From NCBI RefSeq assembly GCF_002007205.1, contig NZ_LAZS01000014.1:399526-463525 (forward strand): a DNA stretch of 64,000 nucleotides, read 5' to 3'. The notes under the pieces are model-generated. The model was not told the DNA's origin. It saw nothing but the letters and a program-made list of their open reading frames with translations, and did not search any database. The position numbers and the translations under genes were made by a program. This document shows positions 1-7,731 of the stretch, piece after piece (positions within the stretch are counted from its first letter, which is position 1; each line of letters begins with the position of its first letter). Source of the DNA: Ensifer adhaerens (GTDB lineage: Bacteria > Pseudomonadota > Alphaproteobacteria > Rhizobiales > Rhizobiaceae).

Positions 1-1
1 G

Positions 2-70
2 ACGGCGCTGAGGCAGGAATTTCTCGGCGAGACTGCTGCGGCTCCGAAAAAACAGGAATCCGGCTACTGA
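2..70 (+). CDS. 3' end of a gene entering from the left (tentative)
   Basis: The second forward frame is open from the window edge to a TGA at 68-70. It reads as a 22-residue tail, beginning TALRQEF and ending in a Lys/Gln-rich segment before GY, which is plausible for the C-terminus of a soluble protein. It would converge on the oxidoreductase gene, whose stop codon lies at 64-66, so the two genes would overlap by a few bases. Too little is visible for any functional call, and it may be chance. Confidence 0.35.
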   Translation, partial: TALRQEFLGETAAAPKKQESGY

Positions 71-1152
71 TCGCAGATCGCCGTGAGCTCGGGCATCGCC
101 ACGTTCGGGCTCCAGCGCCGGAAATCGCCGATGCGACGCTCGATTTTTTCGCGGTGGTGGTTGGCGATATCGCCTAGGCGGTGGTCGAGGAATGGGTTTC
201 TGAAGCGCTCCAGCGTCGCGGCCACATAGTCTACCGCTTCAGTTTCCAGGCCTTTCGCAGCGAAGGCCGGGATCACCTCCGACCGATAGATGCGGTCGAG
301 GCGCGCTGAGAGGTCGGCATCGGCCAGGATTTCCCGAACGGTCTCGTTCGCATCGCGGCCCGCCTTGAGCCAGAGTTCGGCCAGCACCGTGTGACCGAGA
401 TTGAGGATGTGAAGCTTTAGTTTCTCGTAAGGCGCCAGCTCATCAACCAGTTTCACGCAGGGATGGATGCACGGCAGCCGCAAGCCGGGCTGATTTTCGA
501 TCGCCCAGAGCGCATAGGGTTCGGCAATCGCACCGGCAGGTTCCAGCGGCTCGGAGACGATGCGGTCGACGAGCGTGTTTGCCCAGACGACACTCTTGTT
601 CAGCCAGTCGGCAAAGGCGCTGTCTTTTACCCGTTCTGCCGCGAGCCCCAGCATCACCGCCTTCAGCACATCGCCATTGCGCGACACAAGCTCGCAGGGA
701 AGGATCGTCAGGGGACGCCCGCCGGCGTCGAAGCGTGCCTGCAGCAGCAGGAGCAGCTTGCCCGGAAAAGAACGGGGAATGTCCGTTATCCGATCGTCGT
801 TGCCGACTTGGTAGCCCGTGTCACCGGTGTTGGAGATCAGGACCTCGGCCTCCTCGGCAACAATCTCACGGACGGCGCTCCAGCTTTCGGCGGTCAAAAG
901 TGCCCGCGCCACGCTGGTCACCCGCTGGATTGTGTCGATCCGCTCTCCGCCTTGGATGCCCCGGACGATAACGGGAAAGCCATCGGGGCGGGCAAGCGCC
1001 GCCAGGCGTCCGGACCGTTCGCTCGACCCTGTCGTTTGCACGATCGTGATCGGTCCTAAAGCCTCTCCTTTTGTCAGCGCCTCACTGACGAAGAGATCGG
1101 CATGCGCCTGCAGAAAGCGGCTCGTTCCGAATTGCACGATCGGCGTCGGCAT
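64..1152 (-). CDS. UxaB/mannitol dehydrogenase-family oxidoreductase (tagaturonate reductase-like)
   Basis: This is a 362-residue NAD-dependent polyol/sugar-acid dehydrogenase of the long-chain mannitol dehydrogenase family, which includes UxaB (tagaturonate to altronate) and UxuB. Visible motifs are the N-terminal nucleotide-binding region QFGTSRFLQAHADLF, SNTGDTGY, PCELVSRNGD, the VDRI segment, and the catalytic Lys-x5-Asn-x2-His type signature in KLHILNLGH. The ATG at 1152 was chosen because GGAG lies about 8 bases upstream; the longer frame to 1227 would run into the regulator gene and lacks that signal. It sits just downstream of the GntR regulator and opposite uxaA. The neighbouring altronate dehydratase makes reduction of D-tagaturonate to D-altronate the likely reaction; this is inference, as fructuronate or mannitol are alternatives. 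Confidence 0.8.
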   Translation of the reverse strand: MPTPIVQFGTSRFLQAHADLFVSEALTKGEALGPITIVQTTGSSERSGRLAALARPDGFPVIVRGIQGGERIDTIQRVTSVARALLTAESWSAVREIVAEEAEVLISNTGDTGYQVGNDDRITDIPRSFPGKLLLLLQARFDAGGRPLTILPCELVSRNGDVLKAVMLGLAAERVKDSAFADWLNKSVVWANTLVDRIVSEPLEPAGAIAEPYALWAIENQPGLRLPCIHPCVKLVDELAPYEKLKLHILNLGHTVLAELWLKAGRDANETVREILADADLSARLDRIYRSEVIPAFAAKGLETEAVDYVAATLERFRNPFLDHRLGDIANHHREKIERRIGDFRRWSPNVAMPELTAICDQ

Positions 1153-1172
1153 GTATTGGCTCCGATAGCTGG

Positions 1173-2051
1173 CTATGGAATGGATTGAAGTAAAGTTTCG
1201 CGCGCGGACTGGAGATGTCGCCGGCATGCCTGTTCGGCCTTTCCCGGGTCGTGAGAGCGCAGCGCCTCGATATAGGCGAGATGCTCCTCCAGCGCGCGGG
1301 CGTTACGCTCACGGGCATTCGTCTTGTTCCACTGGTAGTGATAGTGGAAGACGATCGCGATGATGTCGTAGAAATCGACGATGAAGCGGTTGCTGGACGC
1401 CTTGTGCACCAGCAGGTGGAACTTCTCGTCGAGTTCGGAGAATTCCCGGTAGCGGCTGTCGATATCAGCCAGAATCTCCCGGTGCAGCGCTTCGATTTGG
1501 GTCAACTCGGCCCAGGCCGAGTGGTCGTCGGGCAGCGACACGAAGCGCGCGGCCGAGCGCAGCTCGAACATCTCGCGCACTTCCGTCAGCTCGAGAGCGA
1601 ATTCCCGGGTGAAGCCTTTGAGGATCCAGTGGCTGTTCGGCCGCTTCTCGATCAGGCCGAAGCGGCTGAAGCGGATGAGAAACTCGCGCACGCTGGTGGT
1701 GCCGGTGCCGATCTCGCGGGCAAGTTCCAGTTCGTTGATCTGCATGCCCGGTTCGGCGCCGCCGGCGAGAATCCGGCGCATGAAGCTGCGCTCGATGATC
1801 TCGGCGAGCGAATCCGTCTCTTCCGTCGGAAAATAATCGTCGGGCCGGGGCTGGCGCAGCACGCTCTTCTTGCGTTTGTCCCAGGCGATCAGCTGCAGCT
1901 CCTCGAAGCGGCTGAGGATTGCCCGCACCGTCGTTCGGCTGACGCCGAGCATCTGGCCGAGCTCCGGCTCGGAGGGCAGCGAAGATGTGTCCGCCAGCAG
2001 TTTCAGGCAGCGGTTATAGGCATCCTTGAAGACGGTGTTCTGTTTTGCCAT
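1173..2051 (-). CDS. GntR-family regulator with two winged-helix domains and FCD domain
   Basis: This 292-residue transcription factor has an unusual layout. A first GntR-like winged helix lies at about residues 22-60 (SLPSEPELGQMLGVSRTTVR), a second at about 90-150 (ELELAREIGTGTTSVREFL), and an FCD ligand-binding domain follows to the C-terminus. The FCD part keeps the Asp/His pattern that binds a metal in this family (ELDEKFHLLVH and later EEHL and RRHL). FCD proteins usually bind small organic acids and repress neighbouring catabolic genes. The gene is divergent from uxaA and upstream of the UxaB-like gene, so it probably controls the whole sugar-acid locus. The inducer is unknown; a sugar acid such as altronate or galactonate is a guess from context. 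Confidence 0.85.
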   Translation of the reverse strand: MAKQNTVFKDAYNRCLKLLADTSSLPSEPELGQMLGVSRTTVRAILSRFEELQLIAWDKRKKSVLRQPRPDDYFPTEETDSLAEIIERSFMRRILAGGAEPGMQINELELAREIGTGTTSVREFLIRFSRFGLIEKRPNSHWILKGFTREFALELTEVREMFELRSAARFVSLPDDHSAWAELTQIEALHREILADIDSRYREFSELDEKFHLLVHKASSNRFIVDFYDIIAIVFHYHYQWNKTNARERNARALEEHLAYIEALRSHDPGKAEQACRRHLQSARETLLQSIP

Positions 2052-2219
2052 GGGCGACGTCCGGCCGATCGAGAAATCTGTGCGTTTATCAGCGACGCTC
2101 CTCTATCGCGGCGATCCGGTTTTGTCTGCGTCTGTCGTCGACATCTGTTCCTCCCGTTTGCCCGGTCGTCAGCTCGGCGGTCTCACCGACGCTTTCCGCT
2201 ATAATACCCATTGACGGAA

Positions 2220-2247
2220 ATCTGTCTATTGTAGATAAAAGACAGAT
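2220..2247. promoter_or_regulatory. Inverted repeat operator candidate in the gntR-uxaA intergenic region
   Basis: Perfect 7-bp arms ATCTGTC (2220-2226) and GACAGAT (2241-2247) flank a 14-base AT-rich spacer. The repeat lies 26 bases upstream of the uxaA GTG, between divergent promoters. It contains the octamer GATAAAAG (2234-2241), which recurs in the palindrome upstream of the ABC transporter genes at 4928-4935. That makes it a candidate binding site for the adjacent GntR regulator. No binding has been shown. Confidence 0.5.
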
Positions 2248-2273
2248 GCCCGTAACGAACAAGGAGAAGATCG

Positions 2274-3779
2274 GTGTCTGCGCCGTCCACCATCCTGCTT
2301 TCACCGGAGGACAACGTCGTCGTGGCGACCCTGGCGATCGCCGCCGGTGAGGCTTTGCCAAATGGCGCCCGCGCGGCGGCGAAGGTGGATGCGGGACACA
2401 AGATCGCGATCCGCGCGATCCACGCCGGCGAACCGGTGGTCAAATACGCCCAGGCAATCGGCCGCGCGACCGTGGATATCGCGCCGGGCGACCACGTGCA
2501 TTCCCATAATCTTGCTTTTGATCGGGACCGGCTCGCGATCGGCCCGCAAGGAACGCCGCAGGCGGCAAGCGCCGCTGACAGGGCGCGCACCTTCATGGGC
2601 TATCGCCGTGGCGACGGGCGTGCGGCGACGCGAAACTACATCGGCATCGTCGCCAGCGTGAATTGTTCCACCACCGTCTGTCGCGCCATTGCCGAGGAGG
2701 CGAACCGGCGCATCCTGCCGAAATACGAAGGCATCGATGGCTTCGTGCCGATCGTGCACGACCAGGGTTGTGGCATGTCGTCGACCGGCGACGGCATGGC
2801 CAGCCTGCACCGCACGCTCGCCGGCTACGCCCGCCACGTCAATTTCGGTGGCGTGCTGATGGTGGGGCTCGGCTGCGAGGTCAACCAGTTGACGCTTTAC
2901 GGCCAGAGCGGCGCCGGCGCCGAGAAACGCCATTTCAACATTCAGGAGGCCGGCGGCTCGCGTCGCTCCGTGGAAAAGGCACTCGGCATTCTCGAGGAAA
3001 TCGCGGCCGAGGTCGGAAGAGAGCGCCGTATCCCCATTCCGGTCAGCGAGATCATCGTTGGCCTGCAATGCGGAGGATCGGACGGGCTTTCGGGCATCAC
3101 CGCCAATCCGGCGCTGGGTGCTGCCGTCGATATCCTTGCCGCGGTCGGCGGCACGGCGATCCTCTCGGAGACCTCGGAGATCTATGGTGCCGAGCACCTA
3201 CTGCGCAGTCGGGCGGTCAATGAAGCGGTGGCGGTGAAGCTCGATGGCCTGATTTCCTGGTGGGAGGACTATGTGGCGCTGCATGGCGCCTCGCTCGACA
3301 ACAATCCTTCGCCGGGCAACAAACGCGGTGGCCTGACGACCATTCTCGAAAAATCGCTCGGTGCCGTCGCCAAGGGTGGCCGCTCGCCACTGACTGCCGT
3401 CTATCGTTACGCCGAGCGCATCACCGAGCACGGGCTCGTCTTCATGGATACGCCCGGCTACGACCCGGTATCGGCCACTGGCCAGGTTGCCGGCGGCGCC
3501 AACGTGATTGCTTTTACCACCGGCCGCGGCAGCTGTTTCGGCTGTCGGCCCGCGCCGTCGATCAAGCTCACCAGCAACACGGCGCTGTTCAGGGCGATGG
3601 AAGAGGACATGGATATCGATTGCGGCGTGATTGCTTCGGGGGAGGCGACGATTGCCGGGCTCGGTCGCGAGATCTTCGACCTGATCGTCGAGACCGCCTC
3701 TGGCCGCAAGACCAAGAGCGAGATCTTTGGTTACGGCGATAATGAGTTCGTGCCCTGGCATCTGGGCGCAACGCTCTAA
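2274..3779 (+). CDS. uxaA: Altronate dehydratase (UxaA family)
   Basis: This 501-residue enzyme of the UxaA/GarD dehydratase family has an N-terminal SAF-type domain (about residues 1-95) and the large catalytic domain. Diagnostic stretches are GLQCGGSDGLSGITANPALG and TTGRGSCFGCRPAPSIK. The family member UxaA removes water from D-altronate to give 2-keto-3-deoxygluconate (KDG); GarD, the galactarate enzyme, is the close alternative. The full length matches UxaA. Translation starts at GTG, with AAGGAG about 8 bases upstream. It heads a plus-strand run with the aldo-keto reductase, ABC importer and alcohol dehydrogenase genes. An operator-like inverted repeat lies just upstream. Confidence 0.85.
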   Translation: MSAPSTILLSPEDNVVVATLAIAAGEALPNGARAAAKVDAGHKIAIRAIHAGEPVVKYAQAIGRATVDIAPGDHVHSHNLAFDRDRLAIGPQGTPQAASAADRARTFMGYRRGDGRAATRNYIGIVASVNCSTTVCRAIAEEANRRILPKYEGIDGFVPIVHDQGCGMSSTGDGMASLHRTLAGYARHVNFGGVLMVGLGCEVNQLTLYGQSGAGAEKRHFNIQEAGGSRRSVEKALGILEEIAAEVGRERRIPIPVSEIIVGLQCGGSDGLSGITANPALGAAVDILAAVGGTAILSETSEIYGAEHLLRSRAVNEAVAVKLDGLISWWEDYVALHGASLDNNPSPGNKRGGLTTILEKSLGAVAKGGRSPLTAVYRYAERITEHGLVFMDTPGYDPVSATGQVAGGANVIAFTTGRGSCFGCRPAPSIKLTSNTALFRAMEEDMDIDCGVIASGEATIAGLGREIFDLIVETASGRKTKSEIFGYGDNEFVPWHLGATL

Positions 3780-3818
3780 ATACGCAACGACTGGCATCCT
3801 TGGAGGAGGAGACGGGGA

Positions 3819-4838
3819 ATGCAGACGAGACGGATCGGTCGAACCGAGCTATCGGTAACCGAGTTTAGCTTTGGCGCCGCCGGCCTTGGCGGGCTCTATC
3901 GCGAGTGTACCCATGACGCGGCCATCGCGACGCTGGAGGCGGCCTGGCAGTCGGGCATGCGCTACTTCGACGTGGCCCCCTATTACGGCCTCGGCCTGGC
4001 CGAGCGTCGCGTCGGCGACTTCCTGCGCGAGAAACCGCGTGATCAGTTCGTGCTCTCCACCAAGGTCGGCCGTCTCCTGCATCCGGTGCCGGAAGACAGG
4101 GTGCCGGACTATTCCTATGTGAAGCCGCTCAATTTCGACGTCACCTACGACTATAGCTATGACGGCATCATGCGTTCCGTCGAGTTCAGCTACGCCCGGC
4201 TGGGGCTCAACCGCATCGATATCCTCTATGTGCACGATATCGGCGTCTACACACACGGTGCCGCGCGCAATGCAGCCTACCTGCGGCAATTGCTGGAGGG
4301 CGGTCTCAAGGCGCTGGAGGATCTGAAATCCTCTGGAACGATCGCCGCCTATGGTCTCGGCGTCAACGAAGTGCCGGTCTGTCTCGACGTCCTGCGTCGA
4401 GCCGATCTCGATTGCATCCTGCTGGCCGGTCGCTACACGCTGCTTGATCGATCCGCCGTCGCCGAGTTGTTGCCGCTTTGCGAGAAAAAGGGGACCTCTC
4501 TTGTCGTTGGCGGTGTCTTCAATTCGGGCATCCTGGCGACGGGACCGATCGAAGGCGCGCATTTCGACTACATGCCGGCAACGGAGGATATCCGGCAAAA
4601 GGTCGGCGCCATGGACGCGGTCGCCCGCGGCATGAACGTGCCGCTTGCCGCACCCGCCATGCAGTTTCCACTCGCCAGTCCGCAGGTCGCCTCGGTGCTG
4701 CTCGGCACGGCCAAGCCGCAGAGCCTGGTGCGTAATATGGCGCTCGTCGATCGACGGTTTTCCGCCGCCGACTTTGCCGCCTTCGAGCCGTTTACGCTTG
4801 TCGCGCCGGAGCTCGGCGACGAGCCGGTTCGGGTTTAA
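3819..4838 (+). CDS. Aldo-keto reductase, D-threo-aldose/L-galactose 1-dehydrogenase type
   Basis: The protein has 339 residues and the TIM-barrel AKR fold. The catalytic tetrad can be read as Asp and Tyr in FDVAPYYG (about 50-57), Lys in LSTKVG and His in YVHDIG. The sequence type is that of D-threo-aldose 1-dehydrogenase, a group that oxidises L-fucose, L-galactose and D-arabinose at C1 to lactones with NAD(P). The start has GGAGGAGACGGGG upstream and the gene lies 39 bases after uxaA. With altronate-pathway enzymes and a sugar importer beside it, L-galactose oxidation to L-galactonolactone is the most economical role. L-fucose and pyridoxal (pyridoxal 4-dehydrogenase is related) are alternatives. 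Confidence 0.8.
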   Translation: MQTRRIGRTELSVTEFSFGAAGLGGLYRECTHDAAIATLEAAWQSGMRYFDVAPYYGLGLAERRVGDFLREKPRDQFVLSTKVGRLLHPVPEDRVPDYSYVKPLNFDVTYDYSYDGIMRSVEFSYARLGLNRIDILYVHDIGVYTHGAARNAAYLRQLLEGGLKALEDLKSSGTIAAYGLGVNEVPVCLDVLRRADLDCILLAGRYTLLDRSAVAELLPLCEKKGTSLVVGGVFNSGILATGPIEGAHFDYMPATEDIRQKVGAMDAVARGMNVPLAAPAMQFPLASPQVASVLLGTAKPQSLVRNMALVDRRFSAADFAAFEPFTLVAPELGDEPVRV

Positions 4839-4840
4839 CG

Positions 4841-4860
4841 GACGGCACTAAAGCGCCGTC
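4841..4860 (+). other. Short stem-loop after the aldo-keto reductase gene
   Basis: GACGGC at 4841-4846 can pair with GCCGTC at 4855-4860 just after the stop codon. No T-run follows, so this is not a convincing intrinsic terminator. It may protect or attenuate the upstream transcript. Confidence 0.3.
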
Positions 4861-4920
4861 TGAAATGCTGTTCCGGCAGCTTGCCAAGCCGGCATTGTCG
4901 TATTAGCATTCCAATATGTT

Positions 4921-4934
4921 TTTTATCGATAAAA
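4921..4934. promoter_or_regulatory. Perfect 14-bp palindrome upstream of the sugar-binding protein gene
   Basis: TTTTATCGATAAAA is a perfect 14-base palindrome 71 bases upstream of the binding-protein ATG at 5006, in an AT-rich patch within the 167-base gap between the aldo-keto reductase and transporter genes. Together with the following G it contains GATAAAAG, shared with the inverted repeat in the gntR-uxaA intergenic region. This suggests one regulator acts at both promoters. The gap probably holds a second promoter for the transporter genes. Confidence 0.5.
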
Positions 4935-5005
4935 GGTCGATAAGCTGGCACCTGCGATCGATCTCCAAGAAGTGGAACACGGTGCACTAAGAGGAGAAAC
5001 CTGGG

Positions 5006-5995
5006 ATGAGCATTCTGAAAAGCAGCCTTACCCGTCGCGCCTTCACAGCCTTGGCGAGTGCCGCGATGATTGCCGGCATGTCGCCGGTCGCGTCCTTCGC
5101 GCAGGACGTGACGATCCCGATCATCGTCAAGGATACGACGTCTTTCTACTGGCAGATCGTGCTGGCCGGCGCCCGCGCCGCGGGTAAGGATCTCGGCGTC
5201 AACGTGCCGGAACTCGGCGCCCAGGCCGAATCCGATATCAATGGCCAGATCAGCATTCTCGAAAACGCGGTCGCCGGCGCACCGGCTGCCGTCGTCATTT
5301 CGCCGACGGAGTTCAAGGCGCTCGGCAAGCCGATCGACGAGGCCGCCAAGGCCGTTCCGATCATCGGTATCGATTCCGCAGCCGACTCCAAGGCCTTCTC
5401 GTCGTTTCTGACGACCGACAACGTCCAGGGCGGGCGCATTGCTGCCGACGGGCTCGCCGCAGCGGTGAAGGAAATGACCGGCAAGGAAGAGGGCGAAATC
5501 GCCATCATCACCAACCTTCCAGGCGTCGGTTCGCTCGACCAGCGCCGCGAAGGCTTCCTCGATCAGATCAAGACCAAGTATCCGGGCTTCAAGGTCGTCG
5601 CTGATAAATATGCCGATGGTCAGGCGACCACCGGCCTCAACATGATGACCGACCTGATCACCGCCAACCCCAATCTGGTTGGCGTCTTCGCGTCCAACCT
5701 GATCATGGCGCAGGGCGTCGGCCAGGCGATCGCCGAAAACAAGCTCGGCGACAAGATCAAGGTGATCGGTTTCGACAGCGACGACAAGACGGTCGGCTTC
5801 CTCAAGGAAGGCGTTCTGGCGGCCCTCGTCGTTCAGGATCCCTATCGCATGGGTTATGATGGCATAAAGACGGCGCTCGCCGTCTCCAAGAAGGAGAAGG
5901 TTGAGGCGAATGTCGATACCGGTGCCAACCTGGTGACCAAGGCCAACATGGCGGACCCGAAGATCGACGCTCTCTTGAACCCGAAGATCAAGTGA
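5006..5995 (+). CDS. Sugar ABC transporter periplasmic binding protein (RbsB family)
   Basis: This 329-residue substrate-binding protein is of the ribose/galactose type (periplasmic binding protein-like I fold). An N-terminal export signal of about 32 residues contains a twin-arginine-like TRRAFTALA and ends near SFAQD. Mature features include the repeated lobes, with ISPTEFKALGKPIDEA, TDNVQGGRIAADGL and VIGFDSDDKTVGFLKEGVLAALVVQDPYRMG in pieces typical of the family. The ATG is preceded by AAGAGGAGAAACC. It is followed by the matching ATPase and permease genes, making a complete CUT2-type importer. The ligand cannot be read from sequence; context favours a sugar feeding the altronate pathway. 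Confidence 0.88.
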   Translation: MSILKSSLTRRAFTALASAAMIAGMSPVASFAQDVTIPIIVKDTTSFYWQIVLAGARAAGKDLGVNVPELGAQAESDINGQISILENAVAGAPAAVVISPTEFKALGKPIDEAAKAVPIIGIDSAADSKAFSSFLTTDNVQGGRIAADGLAAAVKEMTGKEEGEIAIITNLPGVGSLDQRREGFLDQIKTKYPGFKVVADKYADGQATTGLNMMTDLITANPNLVGVFASNLIMAQGVGQAIAENKLGDKIKVIGFDSDDKTVGFLKEGVLAALVVQDPYRMGYDGIKTALAVSKKEKVEANVDTGANLVTKANMADPKIDALLNPKIK

Positions 5996-6002
5996 CGACG
6001 GC

Positions 6003-6063
6003 GCGGCGGGCCTTCGGCCTGCCGCACCGCGCTTGCGGCCGGAGCGAGGACCGGCCGCAAGCG
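6003..6063 (+). other. Two tandem stem-loops between binding-protein and ATPase genes
   Basis: Hairpin 1 pairs 6003-6012 with 6016-6025 (10 bp with one G-U pair, TTC loop). Hairpin 2 pairs 6030-6042 with 6051-6063 (13 perfect bp, 8-base loop). Neither is followed by a T-run, so they are more likely mRNA-stabilising or attenuating structures than terminators. In importer operons such elements often keep the binding-protein message more abundant than the downstream part. Confidence 0.6.
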
Positions 6064-6089
6064 ATCTCTGCCATGGGAGGAATGCGCAG

Positions 6090-7643
6090 ATGACCGAGTT
6101 GCAAGAGGCACGCGACATCAGGACCGAAGGGCTGCATGTGGCGACACGTCACCCGGTTCCGAAAGGCGAGCCTATCCTGGAGCTGCGCGCCCTGCAGAAG
6201 AAGTATGGCGCCGTCGAAGCCTTGAAGCCGGCGTCGCTGACCTTTCTTTCCGGTGAGATTCACGCGATCGTCGGCGAGAACGGTGCCGGCAAGTCGACGC
6301 TGATCAAGCTCTTGACCGGCGTCATCAAGCGCACGTCCGGCGAAGTCTTCTGGTGCGGCAAGCCGGTGCAGCTGGGCACGCCGCAGGAGGCGATCGAGCG
6401 CGGCATCAATGCCGTGCATCAGGAAGTGGTGCTCTGCGCCCATCTGACGGTGGCAGCCAACATGTTTCTCGGCGACGAGATCAACCGCAACGGCCTGATG
6501 CGCAAGCGCGCCATGACCGATGCGGCACAAAGCGTGCTGGATGATCTCGGCTTCAACCTGCCGGCCGGCGCCGTGCTCGGCAGCCTGACCATCGGCCAGC
6601 AGCAGCTTGTTGCCACGGCGCGCGCCGCCATGCGCGGCACACAGTTTCTGATCTTCGACGAGCCGACCGCCTATCTCACCCGCCAGGAATCGGCGCAGCT
6701 CTTCCGGCTGATCAGAAGGCTGCAGGCCGAAGGCGTGACCATCGTCTATATCAGCCATCGCATGGAGGAAGTCTTCGAGCTTGCCGACCGTGTCTCGGTG
6801 CTGCGCGACGGCACCCATGTGGGCACCCGCAGGATCGGGGAGACGAACGAGGCCGAGCTGATCGCCCTGATGATCAACCGCACCATCGAGCAGATCTACC
6901 ACAAGGAGCATTTTCCGCCCGGCGAGGTTATCGTCGAGACGCGCAACTTGAGCGGTCCCGGCTTTCAGGATGTGTCTCTGACCGTGCGCGCCGGCGAGAT
7001 CGTCGGCTTGTATGGGCTGATCGGAGCGGGGCGCAGCGAGTTCGCGCTCGGTCTCTACGGCCGGCACCGACCAACATCAGGCGAGGTCTATTGGCAGGGG
7101 CGCAAGGTGGAGATCGCCAGCGAGCGCATCGCCATGGATCTCGGCATCGCGCTGGCGCCGGAAAGCCGGCGTGACCAAGGCCTCTGCCTCAACCTGCCGA
7201 TCGGCCTCAACATCAATCTGCCGGTTTTCAACCGGCTGTCGCGCGGCCTGACGATCAACGGCCAGCAGGAGCGGGAGAACGCCGACCGGCAGATCCGCGA
7301 TCTGAAGATCAAGACGCCGTCGCGGCGCGTCCTGGTGTCCGCCATGTCGGGCGGCAACCAGCAGAAGATCGTCATCGGCAAGTGGTTGAGCCATGGCGCT
7401 AAGCTCTTCATTTTCGATGAACCGACCGTCGGCGTCGACGTGGGCACCAAGGCGGAAATCTACCGCCTGTTCGCGCGGCTTCTGGAGAAGGGGGCAGGCA
7501 TCGTTCTGATCTCCTCCTACCTGCCCGAGGTCTACGAACTCGCCGACCGGCTGCATGTGTTCCGAGGCGGCCGGCTCGTTGCCAGCCATGACTATCGCGC
7601 CGCCAGCCATGAGGAAGTGCTGACGCAGGCGATCGGCGTTTGA
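6090..7643 (+). CDS. Sugar ABC transporter ATP-binding protein (RbsA/XylG/MglA type)
   Basis: This 517-residue ATPase carries two fused ABC domains. The first has Walker A GENGAGKST, signature SLTIGQQQL and Walker B LIFDEPTA. The second has a degenerate Walker A (GLIGAGRSE), an intact signature SGGNQQK and FIFDEPTVGVD. This asymmetry is normal for the RbsA group. The ATG at 6090 is preferred over an upstream frame from 6033 because GGGAGGA lies 8 bases ahead of it and the longer extension would translate the intergenic hairpins. It energises the importer made with the flanking binding-protein and permease genes. Confidence 0.88.
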   Translation: MTELQEARDIRTEGLHVATRHPVPKGEPILELRALQKKYGAVEALKPASLTFLSGEIHAIVGENGAGKSTLIKLLTGVIKRTSGEVFWCGKPVQLGTPQEAIERGINAVHQEVVLCAHLTVAANMFLGDEINRNGLMRKRAMTDAAQSVLDDLGFNLPAGAVLGSLTIGQQQLVATARAAMRGTQFLIFDEPTAYLTRQESAQLFRLIRRLQAEGVTIVYISHRMEEVFELADRVSVLRDGTHVGTRRIGETNEAELIALMINRTIEQIYHKEHFPPGEVIVETRNLSGPGFQDVSLTVRAGEIVGLYGLIGAGRSEFALGLYGRHRPTSGEVYWQGRKVEIASERIAMDLGIALAPESRRDQGLCLNLPIGLNINLPVFNRLSRGLTINGQQERENADRQIRDLKIKTPSRRVLVSAMSGGNQQKIVIGKWLSHGAKLFIFDEPTVGVDVGTKAEIYRLFARLLEKGAGIVLISSYLPEVYELADRLHVFRGGRLVASHDYRAASHEEVLTQAIGV

Positions 7644-7644
7644 T

Positions 7645-7705
7645 CATAGAGAGCGGGATGAGGAAAAAGTGTGAGCGGTTGTCCGCCCGCATCCCGCTCC
7701 AGGAA
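7645..7705. repeat. Nested palindromic intergenic element of rhizobial type
   Basis: GAGCGGGATG (7651-7660) and CATCCCGCTC (7690-7699) form perfect 10-bp outer arms around an inner GCGG/CCGC pair (7675-7678, 7683-7686), giving a nested stem-loop between the ATPase and permease genes. From memory, very similar short palindromes built on this decamer are widely scattered between genes in Rhizobium and Sinorhizobium. I see no second copy in this window. Confidence 0.6.
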
Positions 7706-7731
7706 ATCCAAAGGATGCAGGGAGGAAGGCG

